A stretch of 37,123 nucleotides of DNA, from positions 1-37,123 of the forward strand of contig JAFPUH010000023.1 in the NCBI GenBank assembly GCA_017395505.1, written 5' to 3'. The translations under genes were made by a program, and so were the position numbers. The number at the start of each line of letters is the position of its first letter. Positions within the stretch are counted from its first letter, which is position 1. Shown piece after piece: positions 30,087-37,123 of this stretch. The DNA is from Kiritimatiellia bacterium (GTDB taxonomy: Bacteria > Verrucomicrobiota > Kiritimatiellia > RFP12 > UBA1067). Below the pieces are notes generated by a model. It ran no database searches. It was given only the letters and a program-made list of their open reading frames with translations, and was not told the origin of the DNA.

Positions 30087-31999
30087 CGCTTCTTTCGGCA
30101 GTTCTCTTCGCGGCGATAACTGTTGCGCCCGCCGATAGGCTGGCGATGGCCGACAGGCTGTTCAACCGCGGCGCTTATGCCGACGCGAGGTCCGAGTACG
30201 AGGCGCTCAAGGGCGAGAACGTCCTGCCCTACGACGATCTGCTCTACCGTCTGGCCGAGTGCGACAGGGCGATAGGCCGCAAGGCCGAGGCGCGTGCGTC
30301 GTACGGCGAACTGCTTGAGCGGTTTCCTGCGTCGCGCCATGCTGACCGCGCCCGCCTCATGTGCGCTCTTGCGGGGACCGATGACGAGAAGCGCAGCGAG
30401 CTGAGGGTTCTCGACTCCGACAGGGTTGCGGCCGACATAAGGTCTGCGGCGCTCTACCACCTTGGCGTCCTGAACAACGACGTCGATGCGTTCGAGCGGT
30501 GCGTGTCAGTCTCGCCAAAGGGGCGCTACGCCCCCTATGCGAAGCTCCGCCGTGCCTCGCTGCTGGCCGCTTCGCAGGATGCCGCCGAACGTCGCCAGGC
30601 CGTCCGTCTGCTTCTTGAAATCGCCTTCAGCAACAGCGGCGAGTTTTCCGAAGAGGCCCTATACCTCGCCTCGACAACCAGCTATGGCGAGAAGCGTTAT
30701 GGCGAGGCTTCTACGCTCTTCCGCCGTTACATGAAGTACTATCCGAAAGGCAGGCACATCCGCGAGGCGGTTTCGATCTGCGCATGGTGCGACTACCTGA
30801 CCGGCAAGTACGCCGACGCCATTTCGCTTTGCGGCAACGGCACTACCGAAGATACCGCCTTTTTGATGGCCGCCGCCACCCATGCTTCGGGCGACGCCCA
30901 CAAGGCGAAGCCGCTCTTCGAGGCGTACATTGAGAAGTATCCTCAGGGTCGCTATGTGAAGGACGCCGAGTTGCCTCTTTCCCGTCTTGGATTCGCCGAG
31001 GCCGAGAAGGCCGGCGATTCTTCCAAGGCGCTCGAGTTCGCCAAGCGCGCTGCTGCGATATCAAACTCCGCGTCCGACAGGCTGCGCGTCGCGTGGGCCT
31101 ACGAGAAGTGCGGCTCGCCAGAAGACGCCGAGAAGGAGTATATGGCGGTGGCTTCGGATTTTCCCGGCACCCCGGAAGCCGCCGAAGCAATGTTCAGGAA
31201 GGCGCTCGCCGATCTTCGCGAGGAGCGCTGGTCTGCGGCCGAGCTTTCGCTTGCTGAGGCGCTAGGCGGACAGCTTGATCCTCGCCGCCATGCCGAGGCG
31301 CTCTACTGGCGCGGCATAGCCGCCATACGCATGGGCCACGAGGAGGAGGGCGTCGCCCATCTCAGGACGGCCATCGAGAAGGGCCTCGCGCTAGACCAGT
31401 CTCGCGAAGCGCGGCTTCTCATAGCAGATTGCGACTACAATTCAGGCCGGAGCGACGAGGCCAAGAGCGCATATTCGCTTCTTGTGAAGGAGGGTGCCGC
31501 GGCTCGCATGAGCGCCGCCAAGACTCTCGCCGTCGGCAAGCTGCTTTTTCCTGGCGAAGAGGCCGAGATCTGCGCAAAGGCCCTGATAAAGAGCGACGCC
31601 CCCGAGTGGCGGCAGGCCGGCTATGCGCTTCAGGGGTCCGTCGAGGAGAATGCCAAGGCCTTCTCTGCCGCGATCGAGTCGTACAGGCGCTGCATGGCCG
31701 AGAACTGCAAGACCGAGGATCTGCCGAAGGTCGCGGCGAGGCTTGGCGCGCTCGAGGCCGCGAACGGCGAGTGGGATAACGCCGAGGCGACGCTCTCCCG
31801 CGCCGTCGAGCTCAACGCAGAAGACGTGATGGCCCGCGCCGAGAGCTATCTGCATCTTGCGGAGGTGTCGGTCGCCAAGGGCAACATAAAGAATGCCCGC
31901 GCCTATGCGACTGTCTTGACCACGCTTTTCGAAGGTACTCCCTTCGCCAAGGAGGCGGAGGAGATACTCAAGGCGCATCCTGAGAAGGAGGCCAAGTGA
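30083..31999 (+). CDS. Periplasmic tetratricopeptide-repeat protein (BamD/CpoB-like repeats)
   Basis: A 638-residue protein with an N-terminal signal-like segment (LLSAVLFAAITVAPA) followed by helical repeats throughout. Examples are ADRLFNRGAYADARSEYEAL, RLAECDRAIGRKAEARASYGELLERFP, EASTLFRRYMKYYPKGRHIREA and AYEKCGSPEDAEKEYMAVASDFPGTPEAAEAMFRKAL. The spacing and the FPxxxxA endings resemble the outer-membrane-lipoprotein class of TPRs. It probably scaffolds protein contacts of the ExbBD/VWA system, as CpoB (YbgF) does for Tol-Pal. The start is GTG, overlapping the exbD stop; the stop overlaps the next GTG. Confidence 0.87.
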   Translation: MTLLSAVLFAAITVAPADRLAMADRLFNRGAYADARSEYEALKGENVLPYDDLLYRLAECDRAIGRKAEARASYGELLERFPASRHADRARLMCALAGTDDEKRSELRVLDSDRVAADIRSAALYHLGVLNNDVDAFERCVSVSPKGRYAPYAKLRRASLLAASQDAAERRQAVRLLLEIAFSNSGEFSEEALYLASTTSYGEKRYGEASTLFRRYMKYYPKGRHIREAVSICAWCDYLTGKYADAISLCGNGTTEDTAFLMAAATHASGDAHKAKPLFEAYIEKYPQGRYVKDAELPLSRLGFAEAEKAGDSSKALEFAKRAAAISNSASDRLRVAWAYEKCGSPEDAEKEYMAVASDFPGTPEAAEAMFRKALADLREERWSAAELSLAEALGGQLDPRRHAEALYWRGIAAIRMGHEEEGVAHLRTAIEKGLALDQSREARLLIADCDYNSGRSDEAKSAYSLLVKEGAAARMSAAKTLAVGKLLFPGEEAEICAKALIKSDAPEWRQAGYALQGSVEENAKAFSAAIESYRRCMAENCKTEDLPKVAARLGALEAANGEWDNAEATLSRAVELNAEDVMARAESYLHLAEVSVAKGNIKNARAYATVLTTLFEGTPFAKEAEEILKAHPEKEAK

Positions 32000-33642
32000 A
32001 GGGCGGAGTAAAGACAGATCTGCTCATCGCAGCCCTGGTGGTGTCTGCCGCGGTTCACGTTGCGATCATGATCTGGGCCGAGCCTAAGGTAATGACCCAC
32101 GTTGCCCAGCGCATAACGCGTTCGGTTCGTCGCGGACCTATGGTCGCGAAGCGTGCGGAGGCGCCGGAGGATCCGATAAAGTTCGAGATAGTGCAGGATC
32201 TGCCGGCTCAGAAGGATGCTCCCGAGGTCGAGGATGATGTCGTCGCAGCGCCTGCCCCTGAGCTGCTTTCTCCTGTTCAGGCTGCCGCGTTGCCTGTACC
32301 GACGGCGATCGAGGCGCCGAAGATACTCGAGCGTCTTCGTCCCGAGGCTGATGCGCCGGTCATACCTGTGGCGTCCAAGGTTGTCGAGTCGGTGGAGAAT
32401 CCAGATGCTGTCGCCGGCATGCCCCTCGACATATATGTGCCGATAATTGAGATCATAGGCCGCTCCGCGCCAGCCGGAGCCCCGCCGGTCGAGATGGATT
32501 TCGAGGCCCCCGATATCGAAGTGCCTGAGATGGACGTGATCGACGAAGTCGTCGCCGAGCCCGATCCGCCCGAGAAGATGCTTGCGAATGATGACGAGAA
32601 GGGTGAGGACAAGCCTGACTACACGCCGCTCGAAGAGGTGATGGGCGAGGTTGATGAGGCCGTCGTGGCCCAGGAAAAGGCGGCTGTCCGCGAGCTTGTG
32701 GATTCCGAATCGGCCGTTGAGATGAGCGAGGCGGTGGATGTGGGGCTCAAGAGCTTCGTCGGAGACGACGGCTACACCTACTTCGAGGTGGTGCTTACCC
32801 CGAAGCCCGACTTGATGGCTGTTCCAAAGGATGTCGTAATCCTGCTCGATGCGTCTGGTTCGATAGGCGACGACCGTCTTTCAAGTTGCCGCAAGGCGGC
32901 CCGCGCGATAATGAGGAGCTGCATGAATACGGGCGACCGCTTCAACATAGTGGCCTTCCGCGACCGCTTCTCGTATGCCTTCCGCACCTGGCAGGAGTGC
33001 AACGCCGACAGCTTCAAGAAGGGCGACGCCTGGCTGGCCAAGCAGGTCGCCCACGGCAGGACCGACGTGTTTGCGACGATTTCGTCCGTACTTACGCTGC
33101 CGCGCGATCCGAAGCGTCCGCTGATCGCGCTTGTCGTCACCGACGGCGACGCCAACTCGGGCGTCAGGGGAACGGCCGACATACTTTCCAAGTTCTCTAA
33201 CCTCAACGACGGGCTCGTCTCCGTCTATATGTACGGCGTGAAGGCGAGCGCAAATCGCGAGCTCATAGACGTGCTTACGCGCGGCAACCGCGGCGAGGGC
33301 TTCATATTCGACGGCTGGCGCTGGAAGGCAGGTTCGGAGATCGAGAACCTCTCGAAGCGCTTCCGCGATCCGCTGGTCACAGATCTTCGCGTAGTCTTCC
33401 CGTCGAACTGCCAGGCTGAGGCGTATCCCTCGCTGCTCCGGAACGTCTATCGCGGCAACACCGTAAGCTTCCTGGGGCGAGTGGCCGGTCAGCCTGAAGA
33501 CATTGCGTTCTCGCTCAAGGGCCTGGCCGGTGAGACGGCCTATGAAGGGTTCTTCCGTCTGCCTCTTGCCGGGGCGACGCGTGACGAATCGGTTCCAGCC
33601 AGGTGGCTGAGCGAGCGCACGATAGATGCGAAGATACATTGA
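31996..33642 (+). CDS. TonB/TolA-like protein with a von Willebrand factor A domain
   Basis: A 548-residue protein with an unusual architecture. A short basic N-terminus precedes one helix (about 9-27) containing S17-x3-H21, the TonB/TolA motif for the ExbB/TolQ channel. Next is a long acidic and proline-rich linker (about 45-265). A VWA domain follows (about 278-450) with a complete MIDAS: D285-S287-S289 in DASGS, T356, and D383 in TDGD. A beta-rich tail of about 100 residues ends the protein. No TonB C-domain is present. The start is GTG overlapping the TPR gene's stop. Its place directly after exbB-exbD-TPR mirrors TolA in tol operons. The ligand is unknown. Confidence 0.87.
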   Translation: MKGGVKTDLLIAALVVSAAVHVAIMIWAEPKVMTHVAQRITRSVRRGPMVAKRAEAPEDPIKFEIVQDLPAQKDAPEVEDDVVAAPAPELLSPVQAAALPVPTAIEAPKILERLRPEADAPVIPVASKVVESVENPDAVAGMPLDIYVPIIEIIGRSAPAGAPPVEMDFEAPDIEVPEMDVIDEVVAEPDPPEKMLANDDEKGEDKPDYTPLEEVMGEVDEAVVAQEKAAVRELVDSESAVEMSEAVDVGLKSFVGDDGYTYFEVVLTPKPDLMAVPKDVVILLDASGSIGDDRLSSCRKAARAIMRSCMNTGDRFNIVAFRDRFSYAFRTWQECNADSFKKGDAWLAKQVAHGRTDVFATISSVLTLPRDPKRPLIALVVTDGDANSGVRGTADILSKFSNLNDGLVSVYMYGVKASANRELIDVLTRGNRGEGFIFDGWRWKAGSEIENLSKRFRDPLVTDLRVVFPSNCQAEAYPSLLRNVYRGNTVSFLGRVAGQPEDIAFSLKGLAGETAYEGFFRLPLAGATRDESVPARWLSERTIDAKIH

Positions 33643-33686
33643 AAAGGACACATTCAAATACTGCAAAGGACAAGGAGAAAACAACA

Positions 33687-35198
33687 ATGAATACAAATCG
33701 CCGTGAATTCCTCAAGGGTACAGCATGGATGGGCGCCGCCGCCATAATGGCCGGCTGCGACTCCAAGGCAATGAAGCTTTCCGTCGGCGGCTCGATGCAG
33801 GGCTATGCCGCGCCTGCTCTCAAGAAGGTGCGCGTCGGTTTTGTGGGTCTCGGCATGCGCGGGCCTGGCGCCGTGCACCGCATCGCGGCCATTCCCGGCG
33901 CTGAAGTTGCGGCTCTCTGCGACATATATCCCGAGCGTGTCGCCGCCCAGCAGCAGTGGCTCGAGGCCAACGGCAAGCCCAAGGCCCTCGAGTTCACCGG
34001 CCCTGAGGGATACAAGGCCATGTGCGAGAGCGACGCGATCGATGTCGTCTACAACGCCACCAGCTGGAATATGCACGTGCCGATCGCCCTCTACGCCATG
34101 GAGCACGGCAAGCACGCCATGGTCGAGGTTCCCAGCGCGTTCACGGTCGAGGATTGCTGGGCGCTGGTCGAGACGAGCGAGCGCACTAAGATGCACTGCA
34201 TGCAGCTCGAGAACTGCTGCTACGGCGAGGCCGAGATGCTTGCGCTGAACCTCGTGCGCAGCGGGCTTCTTGGCGAGGTGGTGCACGGAGAGGGCGCGTA
34301 CATCCACGACCTCAGGGATCTCTGCTACGCCGACTGGGCGCCCGACTTCAGCAAGTACGGCTACTATGACTACTGGCGTCTGCGCTGGAATGTCGAGCAC
34401 AAGGGCAACCAGTACGACACGCATGGCCTCGGCCCGGTCTGCGAGTACATGAACATCAACCGCGGCGACCGCTTCGACTATCTGGTGTCGCTCGAGTCCG
34501 ACCAGTTCAACTTCGAGGCGTTCGCCAAGGCGAAGTTCCCGGACAACAAGTGGAAGCCCGAGCTCAAGGTTGCGATGGGCGACATGAACACGATGCTCAT
34601 CAAGACCGTCAAGGGCAAGAGCATCATGGTTCAGCACGACGTCAGCTCGCCGCGTCCCTACAGCCGCATCAACCGAGTCACCGGTACGATGGGTGCGTTC
34701 GAGGGTATCGGCTTCATGGGCAAGGACGCCAGCGACTTCGACAAGATGAACGCCCTTCAGATGGATGGCTGCTACGGCAAGTTCGGCTGGGCCGATCAGC
34801 CCGGCGGTCCGGTTCACTCCTACTTCAACGAGGCGACGATGCAGGCGATGCGCGAGAAGTATCGCCATCCGCTGTGGCGTCCCGAGATCAGCGACGTCGC
34901 GAAGGCGATCGGCGGACACGGCGGCATGGACTTCATAATGGACCTGCGCTGGGTCTACTGCCTGCAGAACGGCCTGCCGCTCGACACTGACGTGTATGAT
35001 CTCGCGTCCTGGTGCTGCCTCGCCGAGCTGAGCGAGAAGTCTGTCAAGAGCCGTTCGTCCTCCGTCGACATCCCCGACTTCACGAACGGCGGCTGGAAGA
35101 CCGCCAAGCCGCTCGGGATCGTCGATATCGATCTCGAGAAGATGGGCTTCAACCTTGGCGCTGATGTCAAGGCCGACACGTCGGCGCTCAACGTCTGA
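33687..35198 (+). CDS. GH109-type glycosidase/oxidoreductase, Tat-exported probable lipoprotein
   Basis: Gfo/Idh/MocA-fold enzyme of the GH109 type, whose characterised members are NAD-dependent alpha-N-acetylgalactosaminidases. The 503-residue protein has a twin-arginine signal (R5-R6-E-F-L-K) ending in MAGC, so C24 may be lipidated. The Rossmann start is VGFVGLGMRGPG, followed by KHAMVEVPSAFTVEDCW, MQLENCCYGE, YWRLRWNVEHKGNQYDTHGLGPV and NINRGDRFDY. Tat export fits folding with bound NAD. It is paralogous to the cytosolic protein at 17944. ATG 33687 is chosen over an open upstream frame because AAGGAG precedes it and the Tat signal then starts the protein. It is 44 bases after the VWA gene and 14 before argS. 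Confidence 0.92.
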   Translation: MNTNRREFLKGTAWMGAAAIMAGCDSKAMKLSVGGSMQGYAAPALKKVRVGFVGLGMRGPGAVHRIAAIPGAEVAALCDIYPERVAAQQQWLEANGKPKALEFTGPEGYKAMCESDAIDVVYNATSWNMHVPIALYAMEHGKHAMVEVPSAFTVEDCWALVETSERTKMHCMQLENCCYGEAEMLALNLVRSGLLGEVVHGEGAYIHDLRDLCYADWAPDFSKYGYYDYWRLRWNVEHKGNQYDTHGLGPVCEYMNINRGDRFDYLVSLESDQFNFEAFAKAKFPDNKWKPELKVAMGDMNTMLIKTVKGKSIMVQHDVSSPRPYSRINRVTGTMGAFEGIGFMGKDASDFDKMNALQMDGCYGKFGWADQPGGPVHSYFNEATMQAMREKYRHPLWRPEISDVAKAIGGHGGMDFIMDLRWVYCLQNGLPLDTDVYDLASWCCLAELSEKSVKSRSSSVDIPDFTNGGWKTAKPLGIVDIDLEKMGFNLGADVKADTSALNV

Positions 35199-35212
35199 GG
35201 CCGGCGCGGTTT

Positions 35213-36874
35213 ATGGATTTGACGCAGCTAGTCAGGTCTGCTTTCACGGCGGCCTTCCCTGGCGAGGACTTTTCGCAGGTGAAGGTCGTCCCGGCGACCG
35301 ATCCCAAGTTCGGCGACTACCAGTGCAACGATGCCCTGAAGGTCGCGAAGAAGGTCGGCCTCAAGCCGCGTGACGCCGCCCTCAAGGTGGCTGAGCATAT
35401 CGGCGAGGCGCTCAAGGTAGAGGTGGCCGGTCCAGGCTTCCTCAATCTCACGGTTTCTCCAGACTGGCTTGCCGGCGAGCTGGATTCCCTCGCCGCAGCC
35501 CCCTCGTGCGGAATCCCGCAGAAGGGCAAGGGCCGCCGTGTGGTGATGGACTACTCTTCGCCCAACGCCGCGAAGCAGATGCACATCGGGCATATCCGCT
35601 CGACCGTGATCGGCAATGCGATCGACAGGATCTTCCGTTCGCTCGGCTACGAGGTGATAGCCGACAACCATCTTGGCGACTGGGGTACGCAGTTCGGCAT
35701 TCTGATAAAGGGATACCGCGAGTGCCTTACCCAGGATGAGCGCGACAACCTGACCGTCGCCAACCTCGAGAAGTGCTACGTGCTTTCTGCGGCCAAGGCC
35801 AAGGACGTCGACGAGACGTGGAAGAACGCCTGCCGCGAGGAGCTGGTCAAGCTTCAGCAGGGCGACCCCGACAACCTCGCCCTCTGGCGCAGGTTCGTCC
35901 AGATATCCATCGGCGAATTCGAGCGGATGTATCTCAAGCTCGGCGTGAAGTTCGACACCTACCGCGGCGAATCCTACTACAACGCGATGATGCCGGGCGT
36001 CGTGGCCCGACTGATCGAGATAGGCCTTGCGAAGGAATCCGACGGCGCGCTCATAGTCGATCTCTCCGACGAGAAGCTTGGCGTTGCGATCGTCAGAAAG
36101 TCCGACGGCGGCTACAACTACACCACGAGCGACCTTGCCTGCGTCGGCAACCGTGTGACCGAGTATGCCCCTGAGCGCATCATCTACGTTACCGACGATC
36201 GCCAGCAGCTTCACTTCAAGCAGTTCTTCTCGATAGCCAAGAAGATGGGCTATACCGATGTGAAGCTCGTTCATGTTCCCTTCGGCCTTATGAGCTATCA
36301 GGGTAAGGCGATCTCTACCCGCGAAGGCAACCTTATACGCCTTGAGGAGCTGCTGGCCGAAGCCAAGCGCCGCTCGCTCGAAATCGTGAAGGACCGCGGT
36401 GGCGACGAGGCTCTGGCAGAGGCGATAGGCTATGGCGCCGTGAAGTACGCCGACCTCTCTCACGACCCTGCGACCGCGATCGACTTCGATTGGGACAAGG
36501 CTCTCGCGCTCGAAGGCAATTCGGGACCGTACCTGCAATACGCCTACGCCCGCGTCTGCTCCCTCCTGGAGAAGGCCGGCGAAGTTGGGGAGTGCGACTT
36601 TGCGATCTCGACCCAGCACGAAAAGCGCCTCGCGCTGCAGCTGCTGGAGTTTCCCGGCGCGGTCGTGCGCGCGGCCGAGGCGTACAAGCCGAGCATACTC
36701 GCGGACTACCTCTTCCAGACGGCTCAGCTCTATTCGAGCTTCTACCAGAACTCGCCCATATTGAAGAGCGAAGAGTCGGTGCGCAACGCGCGGCTCAGGC
36801 TTTGTGCGCTCTTCGGCGAGATACTGAAGACGGGGCTCTCGCTTCTCGGAATCGAGACGCCGCGACATATTTGA
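35213..36874 (+). CDS. argS: Arginyl-tRNA synthetase
   Basis: A class I aminoacyl-tRNA synthetase for Arg (EC 6.1.1.19). The 553-residue protein has the N-terminal Add1-type domain (1-100), the HIGH motif as HIGH at QMHIGHIRS (about 123), and the family GDWGTQFG and YTTSDLACV blocks. The KMSKS loop is KAISTREGN, followed by the helical anticodon domain with DYLFQTAQLYSSFYQNSPIL. The length is normal. It sits 14 bases after the GH109 gene and has no promoter element of its own visible. Confidence 0.97.
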   Translation: MDLTQLVRSAFTAAFPGEDFSQVKVVPATDPKFGDYQCNDALKVAKKVGLKPRDAALKVAEHIGEALKVEVAGPGFLNLTVSPDWLAGELDSLAAAPSCGIPQKGKGRRVVMDYSSPNAAKQMHIGHIRSTVIGNAIDRIFRSLGYEVIADNHLGDWGTQFGILIKGYRECLTQDERDNLTVANLEKCYVLSAAKAKDVDETWKNACREELVKLQQGDPDNLALWRRFVQISIGEFERMYLKLGVKFDTYRGESYYNAMMPGVVARLIEIGLAKESDGALIVDLSDEKLGVAIVRKSDGGYNYTTSDLACVGNRVTEYAPERIIYVTDDRQQLHFKQFFSIAKKMGYTDVKLVHVPFGLMSYQGKAISTREGNLIRLEELLAEAKRRSLEIVKDRGGDEALAEAIGYGAVKYADLSHDPATAIDFDWDKALALEGNSGPYLQYAYARVCSLLEKAGEVGECDFAISTQHEKRLALQLLEFPGAVVRAAEAYKPSILADYLFQTAQLYSSFYQNSPILKSEESVRNARLRLCALFGEILKTGLSLLGIETPRHI

Positions 36875-36875
36875 A

Positions 36876-36896
36876 GAGCGGGCGAGACGCCCGCTC
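36876..36896. terminator. Hairpin between convergent argS and the right-edge gene
   Basis: A perfect 9-bp stem GAGCGGGCG/CGCCCGCTC with an AGA loop, two bases after the argS stop. No T run follows on the plus strand, so it is at best an imperfect intrinsic terminator or an RNA-stabilising hairpin. CGCCCGCTC occurs again near 36917. Confidence 0.5.
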
Positions 36897-36949
36897 CCCA
36901 AAAGAGAACGCGTCCTCGCCCGCTCAAGTAACGAGCGTCCACGCCTCGT

Positions 36950-37123
36950 TTACAGCTGCACGAAGCGGACCGTCTTGGTGGCGGAGCCGCCATCCGCGAA
37001 GTAGAGCGTAAGCTCGACGTCGTGGTTCCAGAAGCTGCCGTCGACCTCCTCGGTGTCGTTCTCATCGTTCATGAACGAGACGGTCGTCTCGGTTGCGTTC
37101 ACGATGGTCTGCGTGTCGAGTAC
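36950..37123 (-). CDS. C-terminal part of an unknown protein (runs off the window)
   Basis: An open frame on the minus strand enters at the right edge and ends in TAA at 36950-36952. The 57 visible residues alternate polar and hydrophobic positions (TIVNATETTVSFMND, FWNHDVELTLYFADGG, TKTVRFVQL), suggesting a beta-rich domain, perhaps extracellular. The third-position GC preference matches its neighbours and supports coding. The family cannot be named from this fragment. Confidence 0.5.
   Translation of the reverse strand, partial: VLDTQTIVNATETTVSFMNDENDTEEVDGSFWNHDVELTLYFADGGSATKTVRFVQL

Noticed and set aside
29171-33642. Calling the cluster a canonical Tol-Pal or a Zorya-type defence system
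   Set aside because: TolB and Pal are absent and the TolA-like protein ends in VWA. Zorya needs MotA/MotB-like proteins with ZorC/D-type effectors, and the channel partner here is a plain ExbD without a peptidoglycan-binding OmpA domain.
35228-36901. Long open frame antisense to argS, and the similar one at 33654-34919 antisense to the Tat GH109
   Set aside because: Both are exact shadows of GC3-rich plus-strand genes with complete family motifs and have no start signals.

Overview
The window is a compact, GC-rich, almost entirely plus-strand bacterial chromosome segment. There are no insertion sequences, CRISPR arrays, phage genes or integrases. The gene set suggests an anaerobic member of the PVC group, most likely Kiritimatiellae/Verrucomicrobiota. 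The pointers are GTP-type PEPCK, a HydE maturase for [FeFe] hydrogenase, two GH109-type NAD-dependent glycosidases, sigma-54, and PVC-like membrane proteins. The lineage is inferred from gene content, not from a marker tree.

Layout. (1) 1-800: 5S rRNA (end of an rRNA operon), a hairpin-rich spacer, and tRNA-Gly(GCC), tRNA-Lys(CTT) and tRNA-Phe(GAA). (2) 800-11160: pckG, a MATE transporter, hydE-nadA, a TIGR02757 protein with a YitT protein, tRNA-Leu(TAA), a cytosolic DUF1343/NamZ-like protein with an unknown partner, and luxS. (3) 11190-20606: one apparent ten-gene operon behind one promoter: alaS (minimal form), purC, ybaB, recR, a PVC-type membrane protein, an orphan sugar-type ABC ATPase, a TonB-like LysM protein, a prepilin peptidase, a cytosolic GH109-like enzyme and rpoN. 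It converges on a minus-strand tRNA-Met. (4) 20750-23180: pyrF, a YdcF/SanA-like protein and a patatin. (5) 23246-29115: rmuC, an unknown membrane protein, a Na/Pi symporter, a DUF721 protein, an orphan oligopeptide-type binding protein and a short tsaB. (6) 29136-36874: ExbB, ExbD, a periplasmic TPR protein and a TonB/TolA-like protein ending in a von Willebrand A domain, then a Tat-exported GH109 and argS. A minus-strand gene enters at the right edge.

Two themes stand out. First, nearly every transcription unit starts with the same extended -10 element, TGGTATAAT: ten exact copies plus one single-base variant, all intergenic or touching a stop codon. In five units the ATG lies 6-9 nt past the TATAAT with no Shine-Dalgarno, implying leaderless or nearly leaderless mRNAs. 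The other units have 26-52 nt leaders with a ribosome binding site (luxS, whose promoter is uncertain, excepted).

Second, two proteins carry a TonB/TolA-type N-terminal helix with an SxxxH motif and an extended linker but no TonB C-domain. One ends in a VWA metal-ion-dependent adhesion domain, beside ExbB/ExbD. The other ends in LysM. The ExbB-ExbD-TPR-VWA cluster is the best candidate here for an uncharacterised proton-motive-force-driven envelope machine, possibly linked to glycan handling through the adjacent exported GH109.
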